Shown here: in pieces, positions 45,208 to 55,894 of the stretch
Numbering within the stretch: the first letter of the stretch is position 1
Layout of the letters: the number at the start of each line of letters is the position of its first letter
Assembly (NCBI GenBank): GCA_949130495.1
Contig: OX422208.1
Location: 689,765,702 to 689,829,701, forward strand
Direction: 5' to 3'
DNA length: 64,000 bases
Source: Sambucus nigra
Taxonomy: Eukaryota; Streptophyta; Magnoliopsida; Dipsacales; Adoxaceae
Notes under the pieces: generated by a model
Told to the model about the DNA's origin: nothing
What the model saw: the letters and a program-made list of their open reading frames with translations, nothing else
Database searches by the model: none
Translations under genes and position numbers: made by a program

Positions 45208-45220
45208 TGGTATCAGAGCC
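45208..45220 (+). other. TRG2 primer binding site (initiator Met tRNA)
   Basis: TGGTATCAGAGCC three bases after the LTR end at 45204. Confidence 0.9.
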
Positions 45221-45268
45221 AAAAATGATAAATTATTTCGTTAAAGATCCTTTAATTTTTGGCTAAAT

Positions 45269-47218
45269 ATGGATTTTTCCCCATTTTCAAAATTTCCTAT
45301 TTTTGATGGTTCAAACTATGCGTATTGGAAAGCGCGAATGAAATCGGCACTTAAATCTATCGATGAACGTGTTTGGATGTCTGTTGTTAACGGTTGGACC
45401 CCACCAACACATTTAATTGAAAATGTACATGTTCCCAAACCCGTTGATAGATGGACTGAAAATGAGTTTAAGCTAGCAAATTTTAATTCCCGTGGTTTAA
45501 ACGCCTTATTTAGCGCTGTCACACCGGATGAATTCCGACGTATTATGACGTGTGAAACCGCTAAAGAAGCTTGGGATATTTTACAATTAACTCATGAAGG
45601 AAAGAGTGTCGTTAAAGCTTCAAAACTCCAAAACCTCACCACTCAATTTGAAACTATCAAAATGGATGAAAAAGAAACTTTTGATAAATTTTATGCTAGA
45701 CTTTCTGATATTGTCAATTCATCCTTTAACTTGGGAGAGAAAATACCTGACGACCGTGTTGTAAAGAAAATTTTAAGGTCCCTACCCGATAGATTTATTC
45801 CTAAAGTGACCGTTTTAAATTCTTTACCCACTTTAGCCTCTACGAAATTAGAAGAGCTTGTAGGTGATTTACAAACCTATGAACTAGATATGTTTCCCTC
45901 TAAAACTGAAAAGAAAATTGAAAAGGGCGTTGCTTTAAAAGCCCGCAAAGAGGTTAAACAAGTAGTAGAGAGCAATAGTGATAGTGACTCGGAAGATATG
46001 GCTTTGTTTGCTCGTAAATTTAGAAAATTTCTTAAATTTAACAAAGATCAAGTTAAAAATGATTTTAAGAAATTTGAATCTTCTAAACATGATAAAAACG
46101 AGAAGATTTCTAAAGCCGATAAGATCCCTAAACCTAGTAATGAAAATATTGATAGGGACGAGTCTAATAAATGTTTTGGTTGTGAAGGTTATGGCCATAG
46201 GGCTTTTGAGTGCCCCACTAAACTAAGGAAAGAGGGTAAACGAGACATTTCATATAATGCGACCCTTAGTGATAGTGATAAGGAAGAGAAGCCCGAATCC
46301 CCCACTAAGAAAAATTTTGTGGCTTTTATGGCTAGACATGTGAGTGATAGTGAGAACTCATCGAATGATGAAATTATAGCACATGCCACTTCCAAGGTCA
46401 TTGTACATGATTCTCTTATTTTTGATGATAGTGAGAGTGAAGAAGAAAGAGAGAGTGAAAATGAAGATGAGGTTGATATGAGTGAACTTCAAAATTCTTT
46501 TCATGAATTATATAAAGAATCTATTAAATTGAAAAGAGCTAATTTGAAGTTAGAAGCGAGTTTTAGAGAGAGTGTCAAGGTCATTGATGAAAGTGCCTTA
46601 ATAGAAGACCTTAGGACACATGAGAGGACTCTTCAAGAGAAGCTTAACTATGTAGAAGGCGAGAGAGATAGCCTTAGGGGTTTAATGGAATCCTTGAAAA
46701 AGGAGCTTCTTGCTTTTGAAGAGCGAAATGTTTTACTAGAATCTAAAATTTTAGAATTGGAAAATAAATTAAAAGATTCTAGTAATGTCAAATTTGATTT
46801 GGAGTGTCTTTCGGAAAAACTAGATAAAATGTTAGGAACGGTCCAAATTAAAAATGACACTTTTGGTTTAGGCTTCAATTCTTGTAATGATTTTAACCCT
46901 AAAGTCAAAACCAATGTTTTAGGAGAATCTTCTAGGAATGCATTTAATGATCACTCCTTAGATAAATCTTTTCGACATGCTCTTACTTGTACACATTGTG
47001 GTCGACAAGGTCATCTTAGGAAATTTTGTTTAGATCTTAAACGAATTCCTAGAAAATCCCATAGTAAAGTAACCACGATAGCTAATGTTTCTACACCCCA
47101 AGATAGTAATTCTTCATTAATTTGGGTTAGGAAATCCGACTTGGTTGCCTTACAAAATAGGGATTTTGATTCTCATTTACTTACACATGCCTCCTCCCTT
47201 GCTAAATCTAAAGGATAA
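45269..47218 (+). CDS. gag: TRG2 Gag polyprotein, 649 aa, intact
   Basis: One uninterrupted frame from ATG 45269 to TAA 47216. Residues 1-60 form a DUF4219-like start (FPIFDGSNYAYWKARMKSAL). The UBN2 capsid part follows to about 220, with AKEAWDILQLTHEGKSVVKA, FETIKMDEKETFDKFYARLS and DRVVKKILRSLPDRFIPKV. An acidic, Ser-rich linker leads to a first zinc knuckle CFGCEGYGHRAFEC (about 302-315). Residues 390-545 are rich in Glu/Lys/Leu with coiled-coil spacing. A second knuckle, CTHCGRQGHLRKFC, is at about 574-587. Both CX2CX4HX4C sets are complete. In SIRE-type Copia elements this Gag is fused to or followed by protease-integrase-RT; here it simply ends. Gag would build virus-like particles in the cytoplasm and package the RNA; RT and integrase would have to come from a partner element. 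ATG is the first after the primer site. Confidence 0.92.
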   Translation: MDFSPFSKFPIFDGSNYAYWKARMKSALKSIDERVWMSVVNGWTPPTHLIENVHVPKPVDRWTENEFKLANFNSRGLNALFSAVTPDEFRRIMTCETAKEAWDILQLTHEGKSVVKASKLQNLTTQFETIKMDEKETFDKFYARLSDIVNSSFNLGEKIPDDRVVKKILRSLPDRFIPKVTVLNSLPTLASTKLEELVGDLQTYELDMFPSKTEKKIEKGVALKARKEVKQVVESNSDSDSEDMALFARKFRKFLKFNKDQVKNDFKKFESSKHDKNEKISKADKIPKPSNENIDRDESNKCFGCEGYGHRAFECPTKLRKEGKRDISYNATLSDSDKEEKPESPTKKNFVAFMARHVSDSENSSNDEIIAHATSKVIVHDSLIFDDSESEEERESENEDEVDMSELQNSFHELYKESIKLKRANLKLEASFRESVKVIDESALIEDLRTHERTLQEKLNYVEGERDSLRGLMESLKKELLAFEERNVLLESKILELENKLKDSSNVKFDLECLSEKLDKMLGTVQIKNDTFGLGFNSCNDFNPKVKTNVLGESSRNAFNDHSLDKSFRHALTCTHCGRQGHLRKFCLDLKRIPRKSHSKVTTIANVSTPQDSNSSLIWVRKSDLVALQNRDFDSHLLTHASSLAKSKG

Positions 47219-48953
47219 ACGTGTTAGTGTTTGCATACTTTAGCGTTTGTACTTCATGCTATATTCATATGCTAAATGTATGCTTGTTTAGTCATTTTCT
47301 AGTCATTGCCTTATTTCATATCACATGCTAGAAACTATGACTTGTTTATCTTTTTGTATTATATTTTATGTTTGAATTGACTGCATAATATAAAAAGATT
47401 TTTGTTTATCATTTGTGTTTTATTTATTTCATTTAAGCTTAATGAAAAATACAAATGATTTTTGTTTGTCCTTTTGAGTAAATATTTATTTTTGTTTAAC
47501 AAATGTTAAAAAAAAAAACTCAAAAAGATTTTATTTTGTGTGTATATTTGTTTGACACACTTTATGTGGCATATATTTGTGTTTGAATCCTATCATTTAC
47601 GCTCCCATGTGGCTAGAACTTTTGGTTTAGATTTTCAATCCTTAAAATGTTCTTTACCATGTTTTATATGGAGTAGTTGGATTTTGTATTGTTTAAATGG
47701 ATTCTATTTCTATATGCCTCTATTCACACATGCACGAGCTCTTTTGAAATCTCAATGTCACATGTTATATTTGAGCTTTTTGAGGTGTTCTCCTATCAAT
47801 CTAGTCATCTACATATCTATGACCTAGGAGGACTAGTGCATGTCAAAATCCGTTGCATGTGAGATTTGTGTGAAAAATGAAAACATGATAAATTAATATA
47901 TGCACGGAGAAGGGCTCCGAAAGGATGAATTAAATCCTTTGCGATAGTAAGCCACCGTTGATTGGATCTAAAAGAAATACGTGATCCAAAGGCCTAAAAA
48001 CAAAAAATTTGGCATTTAAAAGAAAGCAATTGCCAAGGTCTATGTTTGTATGATATATTCATTCAAAAACAAAAGAATATATATGCTCATTGAGGGAGAA
48101 TTGGATGGTATATCAACGGTTTTCACAATGTCCGTTTATCCTAGTTGTCTTTAATGTCATGACTCTATTTGGTTTGTAGAATCATCATCATGCTAGGCTT
48201 GTATGCATTGTGTATGTTTGTTCATTGAGTTCAATCTTTATATTGTCACATGAGGTTATATTTAACTGTGATGAAGTTTGCAATCAAATGAGAACTCCGT
48301 GAACGTTTCTTAAGTGTTTGGGTCTAAATTTAATTGTTGCTAGTTCACACCCCTACACTTCCGTTTCCATATGACACATCTTTGCCATACGAGTGTGCAA
48401 ACTTATTGTATTTTGTGTCATGTGTGTGTTTATATCTATATATATATGCAAGTACTATATTGGTATATTTCTAATGTATATATATATGATATTTGTTTGT
48501 CTTTGCCCTGCTTTTATTGCCCATATGCTTTCATGTCTTATCACTTTAAGCTTTCACATGTTGTTTATTAGTTCTTTATCCTTTGCCTATTCCCGAACAA
48601 AAAGGGGGAGAATGATGATAGGGGGAGAAATGGTATCTAATCCTATTATTATCATTGGGAAGATTTATCTTAGGGGGAGACGTCTTTCTAAGTAGGTCAT
48701 GTGTTTAAAGGGAGAATTAATTTAGGGGGAGTAATTAATTAATTGCATTTAACATTTTGATATTCCCTATGCATTTGATGAGTTTGCTTAAGTGTGCAGG
48801 AATTATTCTAAAGCGGCATCTTTCTATGGCAAAGTGTTTGATCCTTGGGATTGAGTCAAGATTGGGCGGGTTATGTTTTGAGTCTAGTAGAGCTTGACGG
48901 CCCTTTAGGATTTTTGTTTGGTTTTTGTCCCGGAATAGCCAAAGGGGGAGATT
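47219..48953 (+). other. TRG2 noncoding internal region with repeated polypurine tracts
   Basis: No credible protein. Purine tracts of the form A(A/G)GGGGGAG occur at about 48601-48610, 48619-48628, 48672-48680 and 48724-48731 (a shorter one near 48707), and next to the LTR at 48941-48953 (AAAGGGGGAGATT). Serial tracts are a known mark of the SIRE/Maximus Copia lineage. Confidence 0.75.
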
Positions 48954-50556
48954 TGTAAGGACACAAATTTCCAATTGAGTCCATATATATAGTTTTGGCT
49001 CAATTCCGGACAAAAACATTTATTCATAGGATAGTATTTATTGTAATATTCTCTAGCCTATGAAGTGTATGTTGAAGACGTAGCGGCAAAGAATTTAAAG
49101 CTTCATCAAAATGCCGATTTGTGTGCCTCGTTTCTACGTCATCAATTAAGGTTCAATGTCCCAAGGTATGAATGTAATTATATGTATATAGGAGCTTGGA
49201 AAAATTTGTATTGGGTGTTAGGTTACTAAAAACTGCATTTTATTTTTCAGAAAGAATCAATTAGAAACTTAAAAATAAGTATATAAAAGTTTATAAAAGT
49301 TTCTGGGCCAAAAATAGAATTTTTAAATCTCTCTGGTCGTTCGTTAGAAATGTCGTTCGAACGAGTTTTTTTCGTTCGAACCATGTTTCGTTCGAACGAG
49401 TTTTGTCGTTCGAACCAAGTTCGTTCGAACGAGTTTGCCAACGACCCTAATCTGGTCAGTCGTTCGATATGTCGTTCGATATGTCGTTCGAACGAGTTTT
49501 CGTTCTAACGAGATATCTAACGAGATTCTAACGAGCCCAGGCTGGTCGCTCATTAGAAGTCTGGTTCGAACGAGACGTCAGGCGGGAACGGTTTTGAGCA
49601 GTTTTTAGCAGTTTTTTCCCCACTCCTCCACTTGGTTTTCAACCAACTTTTTCATACTTTATTATGTGCGGGAAACACATTTTCAAAAAGAACTTTTCCA
49701 TCCTAATACATCTCCTAGATAGAGTTTGAGAGATCATTCCAAAAAGGAAAATGTTCATGTTTTAAGTGTTCTTCAACTTAAAGAAAAAATCTTTAAACAC
49801 TTAGTTTACACCCATTGTTGTTTATTCCAAGTTCCATATACATATATCAATTGCTTGGAGATTGTTTTGGCACCGGTTTTTCTCTACACCGAATTGAAGA
49901 GAAGTTTGTTTCATTTCTACCCATTTGGAGAAAGGCTCCATGTTAGGGTGACGGTGTGCCTAATTGCCCGATCGGTGAATTCCGAGACCACGGTGGAGCT
50001 TCGTTGGTTATCCGCTAATTGGAGGTTGGTACAAGAAGGAGCATCACGGCTTGAGAGGGTTCGAGTTTAGGAAGTAAGTCTTTTGTCTTGTATTTTGTAA
50101 TACCGTTTTTAGTGGATTTGAGGCTAGGGCCGTCCCGAGGTTTTTTCCCGTTAGTGGGTTTTTCCTCGTACATCGCGGTGTTGTGTGACTGTTTATTTTA
50201 TCTTGCTCATCATTTAGAATCCATGCTTTAGGTTTAATTCAAGATAAAATTGGGCTTAATTCTCACACTCATTTAATTTGGGACTTAAATTAAATATTGG
50301 GTAAAATTTGGTTTATTCAAGTCATTTGCTAAAATTGGTTTCGCCTAACTTTGTTTATATGAATAATCATGACTTAGGAAAATACTAGGACTTGAATTAT
50401 GCTTTAATTTGTTTCTTAAGATTTTAATACTCGGCCTTGTTTTATTTGTTGAACCATCTCTTATTATACGCTTCCGCATTTATTGAAAAAGAAAATTTAT
50501 TACATTTTAATTTTGTGATTATTATTAATCACCGGGGATCCAACTTTGGTCCTACA
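48954..50556 (+). repeat. TRG2 3' LTR (1603 bp)
   Basis: TGTAAGGACACAAATTTCC to GGTCCTACA. It is shorter than the 5' LTR mainly because one GTTCGAACGAG unit is missing (array at 49353-49576). Confidence 0.92.
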
Positions 50557-50644
50557 AATTGGTATCAGAGCCAAAAACGATAAATTATTTCGTTAAAGAT
50601 CCTTTAATTTTTGGCTAAATATGGATTTTTCCCCATTTTCAAAA
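50557..50644 (+). other. Second TRG2 primer site and gag start, truncated
   Basis: After the 3' LTR the sequence continues AAT-TGGTATCAGAGCC and then ATGGATTTTTCCCCATTTTC as in the 5' part, ending after CAAAAT at 50644. So a second internal region began here and was lost. Confidence 0.88.
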
Positions 50645-50898
50645 TGATCCTGAATGAGTATTATATTTTATGTGGCAAAGCATAAAATGATACTATAATT
50701 ATTGATATAAAATCATGGAAATGATGTTTTGAATGAAAAAGGTTGAGTTCTAGTGCCAAATTGATATTAATTATGTTTTTCACCAAAATTATGATAAAAA
50801 GTGTAAAATGGTGCTTTTGGCAAAAATGAGGGTCTTAGTGGTTGGACTATCTCGTATACCTTATCCGTCGGGTTTTTGGTGAAAAATAGATAAAGTGA
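50645..50898 (+). repeat. Gypsy-A 3' LTR, segment 3
   Basis: AT-rich DNA between the TRG2 overrun and solo-D, ending in the AGTGA duplication (50894-50898). Assigned to the gypsy-A LTR because the remainder continues with the LTR end after solo-D. Confidence 0.6.
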
Positions 50899-51607
50899 TG
50901 TGACAACCCGCCTAATAAGACACCGGGCGATCACTCCTATATCAAATTAAAACAGGAGTCACATATGGATCATCCTTAGCATCACTGTCGAAAATCCATT
51001 TAATTACTAATATCCTATTAGGCTAGCGTTAAAAACTTCTACTTAACTACTCTTTTTACGATTAAAATAAAACATCCACAAGTTAATGCGTAAATGAAAC
51101 TGAAATAAATTAAAATAACCGAACACTCAGTTCAAATATACAACCATATCGAATGCTGTACTGAAAGAATAAATAAATGCAATTGAGCCATTGGCTCGAA
51201 TGTTTATACAGTACCTCCTATCTAGAGTACAACGATGGAAGCGGCTATAAAAAACCTGCACGCATCCACAGCTGCTGCAGCTGACGCCTGACTCGAAAGA
51301 ATTTTCATCCAGGCGTCCCTGTGTTTGGACACCTATGTATATATATAATATAGCAAGAAAGGAAAAGTAGGTAAACGGGTCAGAGCCCGAGTTTTTGAAA
51401 ATATTTTGCAAGTGCATAAATGCCTTATTATTTTGAAAACGGTTTTATCTCATATTTAAGTTTGGTATCGCACTCCCATGAGATACCCCTCACCTCTCCG
51501 CTAATAGTGCACTCCTAGCGCATCTATCTAGAATATTCTAGTCAAGCTACCCTGCTAAACTAGTCTATCACCTCACCACTATCTACCCTAGATAGTCCAA
51601 GTAATGT

Positions 51608-51950
51608 ACTAAGGGCTAAGCTTCACCCCAGTCTCAACGCTATGCCATGTTCTTGGGTGGGGTGTCTCGCAAAGCGAAATCCAAACAAGGAACCTCCCCG
51701 ATACACTACTACGCGGCACGGTCGATAGTCGAGATCCGCTAGTCCCTAAGTACAGAAAGATATATAATAATATATATACCATAAGAATTAATAATATAAG
51801 ATCACTAAGGATTAAACTTCTCCCCAGTCTCAACACACTGCCATATTCGTGCGTGGGGTGTCTCGCGAAGCGAAATCCAAACAAGGAACCCCCCCGATTC
51901 ACTACTATGCGGCAAGGTCGATTGTCGGGATCCATTAGACCCTCGGTACT
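51608..51950. repeat. Tandem duplication in solo-D, unit ~197 bp
   Basis: The phrase around GGGGTGTCTCGC(A/G)AAGCGAAATC recurs at about 51659 and 51856 with the same flanks (CCCAGTCTCAAC before, ACTACT(A)CGCGGCA after). The copies differ at many sites. Confidence 0.8.
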
Positions 51951-52060
51951 CGATTCATCCATATATACGTATTCATATTACAATATACATCCGGATCTAT
52001 CTCCCGGACTGAGGATTTATATACAAGTATTTATTAATACTTTTCATTTTCTCAAAACTT

Positions 52061-52400
52061 CCCATTTCCCTTTTTATACTCAGGAAATGTAAATATGAAA
52101 GCCAATTCATTATCATGAATTGCTTTAACAAATCATATACTTTTAAAGGCCAGTTTTATTATCATAAAAATGCTTTTCCTTTATGTCATCCCATTTCCCT
52201 TTTTATACTCAGGAAATGTACCCAAAGCCATTTCCATTATCATGAAAATGCTTTGATCAAATCATGCTTCCACATCCCTTCTTCCATCCGGGAGTGTTAC
52301 CGAAGCTAAACCTTTATCCCATTCCCCTTTTTATACTCAGGAAATGTAAATTAAAGCCAATCCATTATCATGAATTTCTTTAATAAATCTAAGACCTCCC
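52061..52400. repeat. Tandem repeat in solo-D, three units of ~130 bp
   Basis: CCCATTTCCCTTTTTATACT followed by CAGGAAATGTA starts at 52061, 52191 and about 52318 (third with CCCATTCCCC). Each is followed by a phrase containing ATTATCATGAA. Confidence 0.8.
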
Positions 52401-53152
52401 CTCCGGGTTTCCCCACTGGACGCGCCCCTAAATGGCTATCATCTTCCAGGGCCTATCTATACAAGACAACCTGGGAACCTACCAACGTCGGGAAGCGGCC
52501 ATATTGCCTGCGAGAAAGTCAGGACCACATCCGGAATCCCCTAACCAGCGCAGTAATACAAATTCCCATATGACCTAGGGACTATATCCAACCTGCTCAA
52601 CAGCCAGGAAGGCTTCACCACAACGCGCGCAACTTCCCTTATGATAGCGATTTAGGGAGGTGTGTAACCATAATTTATCAATTATGAAAATCATTTATCT
52701 TTCCATTTTGAAAATATTCATTTTTATATTTTCAAAATCATTTCCATCATATCATATATATATACTTTATTCACATAATATATATACATACCATATAGTC
52801 CTCCTAGAATATATATACGGCCATAATGGCCTATATCATCTAGCGATGACCAATAATCCCAAAGATTCCCTCCAGGAATCATAATCATGCATTCATATAA
52901 GCATGATACTAAACCCAAAATATTTTCTTACTTTAACAAGTAATATATACCAAAATCCCATCTATGGATTCATTTGGATATCTCCAATTATGCTAATTCA
53001 CTCTAAGTGAATATACACATATATACACTCCAAATTCCTCAAGTCCTTTAGGACATAACCCTCCATAATTTCTAATTGGGAAGGGCCTTAAACATTAAAC
53101 TCAAAAAGGAGAAATAATCCTAATCTCCAAAATCTTGGGCTGAAAGCAGGGC

Positions 53153-53262
53153 ACCGGTCCTAGACCCCCGGTCGACCGCGGGTTGTAAATAAGCCCACGA
53201 AACAAAGCAGTAGGCCCTTTATCCTTGACGCGGTCGACCGGCCTTAGGGGCGCGGTCGATCA
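53153..53262. repeat. GGTCGACC-type palindrome cluster, solo-D
   Basis: ACCGGTCC (53153), CCCGGTCGACCGCGGG (about 53167), GCGGTCGACCGGCC (about 53230) and GCGGTCGATCAG (about 53252). Same word as gypsy-B, fewer units. Confidence 0.75.
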
Positions 53263-54486
53263 GTCACACCAGGTCTCCCAAATTATTTTTCCTCAAATCC
53301 TTTTATCCGACAACCCAAATTCATTTTTGGGGTTTCTAAACTACCCCAAAAATTATCCCAAACATCTACGCAATTAATCCTAGACGTAATTTTTCCAATT
53401 CCCGATTTGATTTCCGAGTTGATGATTTCAACCCGGAGCTGTCATCTTGTAAAAATCATATCAAATCGTAGAAAAATCAGAAAAATACGCGGTCGGTGCC
53501 GACGCGACCGTATCAAAAAGATCTACAACTTTTATTTTGGTCGAAAGCTAAATCAATTCTTTTCCTGGCCAAAAAGGCCCCCTAAGGTGACGGGTTTACT
53601 ATTCATCACCTTCTTCAATAAGGTTTCGGCCATTAAAGCTTCTCCCAAGCTTTTGTCACCTCACCCAACGTCCTACAACCTCAACCAACTACAAATACAC
53701 ATATATTAAGGGTTCTAAACATGCTAGAATCCAAAACCACCAATTAATTTAGGTTAAAACCTAAGTTCCATAAATTGAAATATTATTTGGGGTTTAATTG
53801 TTTTAACTCCCAAAAACCCGTTTTATCCACGATAATACCAAACTACGGTATGAGATATTTATGCAAAAAGATAAATAAAGCAAGTAAACACTTGCCTCGT
53901 GGATAAAATCCGACGACCTCGAGTCGAATCCGGCGGAGTTTGGCCCGAATCTCTATTTCTCCTCCTCTTTCTCCTTCCTCTCTCTCTTCTCTCTCTTTTC
54001 TTTCTTTCCTTTCTCTCTTTCTTCTCTTCTTCCCCTTTCTCCCTCTTTAAATAAGAAGAAAAGGGTTTTAAATCCTTAAAACCCCAAAACGACTCGTTTA
54101 CCCAAATACGAGTTACTTTTACCTCTAAAATTACCCGAAACTCATTTTCGACAATCGGACACTCTTTTCCGACTATCTCGGACATTCCGAGACTCACGGC
54201 GCAGTCGAAATTCCCATCCGAGGTACTTGACCGCAAATCACTATTCCAACCCAAAATAAATAAATGCGGGTTTTCCAATTAAAAATCTTACCTCGTGTCG
54301 CTTTACTCAACGACGACATATAATTAAAATATTTCGACCTATATAGTCCCAAAAATAATTACAGCACCCACCGAAAATTATTCAATCCTCGAAAATCCCA
54401 AAAATTACTATTTAGGAAAATTCCCCAAATTCCAATTTAGATCCAATTATGGAATTTAATGGTCTCCAAAAGGACGGGTTGTTACA

Positions 54487-55500
54487 AGTGAATAAATGGA
54501 ATGTTGATAAAACGAATGAAGATTTAAATCTTAGTTTGATAAAAATGGTAAAAGGATGGAATAATCTGGACATTGGATAAATTTTAATGCACATTAAATT
54601 GTACTCAGATGACATCGAAAAAATTAGGGAAGGCCCCGAACCTTAGTGTGAAAGACCCAAAATCAGTGGCCAGAGCATATGGTAGCATAAGCGACGGTGT
54701 GGATCCCGTTAAAGTATGCGGTAATTCGATGATTCCGAGATAAGATAAAGTAAAATGGAAATGGTAATGGTTGTATTTGGGAATGTAAAAGTAAGTCAAC
54801 CCAATAAAATATGATAAATGAGACTAAAGGATAATATATGATTAATTTGTCTCTGGACCCAATAAAGGGTGTTGAAAATGGTTAAGTGTGTGTATGAGTT
54901 CATCGCTCAGTGCATTGCATAGTAGTTGCATGCATACGAACTAAATTGTTAAACGTTTTCAGAATGAGTTAAAATACATGATATATAAATAGTAGTGTTT
55001 AGAAAATGTATTGCTTAGTATTACCCACCCTGTTGAGCGTCCGCTCACCCCTATTTTTTATGATAAAACCCCCACCCCCACCCCATGTATATCGAGTAGG
55101 GACGCTAGTAAGGCCTCGAAGGGTAACTCACATCGCTAGATGCTCTTTAATTTATTTTGAACATTGAAAATTTGGTATTTTGAACATTTAATAGTTTAAA
55201 CTTTTATTTGGACTTATGGCAATGGTCTATAATAATACAGGTTGGATGTGGTTTATTTCATATTTATTTAATGTTATGAACCAAATTGAATTTTTATAAA
55301 TAAACCTGGGAAATTGTGTAATTACTTGAAGTGATCACTCCTTTTCTCAAGTTAAAACTGACAAATTTAATTCATAATTAATAAGGAAAAGTAAAGTATA
55401 TTTTGAATAAAGTAAATTGACCTTCCCCCTCCCCCTTTTAAGTCATTGACTCAATGCGGGCTGACCCAACGGTAACCCAAATCTGGATCGGGGTGTTAGA
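54487..55500 (+). repeat. Gypsy-A 3' LTR, segment 4 (end)
   Basis: Starts with the AGTGA copy and ends GGATCGGGGTGTTAGA, the inverted counterpart of the LTR start TGTAATACCC. A pyrimidine/C-rich tract with CCACCCCCACCCC lies near 55070. No gene. Confidence 0.68.
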
Positions 55501-55894
55501 TGTTGTACTCCATAATTGTTAATCATTGGTTGTTTCTTGTCTATACCAATGTTAACAATACTATAAAACATAATTATCATATTTGTTTGGATGTAAAGAC
55601 TAGTGTTAGATATAAATTATTCATATTTAATTGATTTTTTTATGAAATTATGTATTAATATTGCAAAACAAGTGCAAAGGTTTTGCGATGACAATATATA
55701 TGTCTCAAAATCTTATATTGCTCTTTGAGACGAAATAAGATTAAGTTGATAAAACTATTTTTCTTGAAATTTAATGTGTTTAGCAATGCAATTTTTTGGG
55801 CTGAATGCACTCTTACAAATTATCACAACTTAGTGCAAGAAAAATAAACATTTCTAGCAAATGGAATTTGGTTTTCACAAATAATATCCTATAA
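55501..55894. other. Unassigned DNA, possibly a CACTA relic
   Basis: AT-rich with phrases such as GTCTCAAAATC and TTTGAGACGAAAT near 55703-55732 that resemble CACTA subterminal motifs. No terminal repeat or gene is recognised. Confidence 0.3.

Larger units (their letters stand above)
43580..50644 (+). mobile_element. TRG2: gag-only Copia/SIRE-like LTR retrotransposon with intact gag
   Basis: LTR (43580-45204), Met-tRNA primer site, one 649-codon gag, about 1.7 kb noncoding with several polypurine tracts, and LTR (48954-50556). Past the second LTR come another primer site and the first bases of gag (50557-50644), then unrelated sequence. No pol domains occur. The LTRs are nearly identical (a handful of differences in the first 350 bp), so it is the youngest large insertion here. 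No clean 5-bp duplication is seen because the right end overruns the LTR. Confidence 0.9.
50899..54486 (-). mobile_element. Solo-D: solo LTR of a chromovirus related to gypsy-B/C (3588 bp)
   Basis: Flanked by AGTGA (50894-50898, 54487-54491). On the minus strand it starts TGTAACAACCCGTCC and ends CGGGTTGTCACA, like gypsy-B. It shares the block around 52380-52510 (reversed) with 19620-19750 of gypsy-B, and a palindrome cluster in the matching order. No primer site, gag or pol occurs. It is about 1 kb longer than the B and C LTRs, partly because of internal tandem repeats. Confidence 0.85.
9203..55500 (+). mobile_element. Gypsy-A: Ty3/gypsy chromovirus, 5' LTR outside the window, 3' LTR split by three insertions
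   Basis: Degenerate gag (9304-10265) and pol (10436-13800) are followed by an LTR starting TGTAATACCCG at 13914. No LTR end follows directly. Joining 13914-14718, 43481-43579, 50645-50898 and 54492-55500 gives about 2.17 kb ending GGGTGTTAGA. That is the inverted partner of TGTAATACCC with one change in the canonical ACA end. Two of the three joins are supported by flanking 5-bp duplications (AGGAG, AGTGA). The CACTA element sits in its 5' leader, so the 5' LTR must lie left of the window. It is the oldest layer visible here. Confidence 0.78.

Noticed and set aside
51609..51962. 117-codon minus-strand frame in solo-D
   Set aside because: It is created by the 197-bp tandem duplication, and the repeated text shows no known domain.
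53859..54278. 139-codon minus-strand frame with a long Arg/Lys/Glu run
   Set aside because: The run is a CT-rich simple-sequence tract within the solo-D LTR; the frame has no domain and lies in a noncoding LTR.
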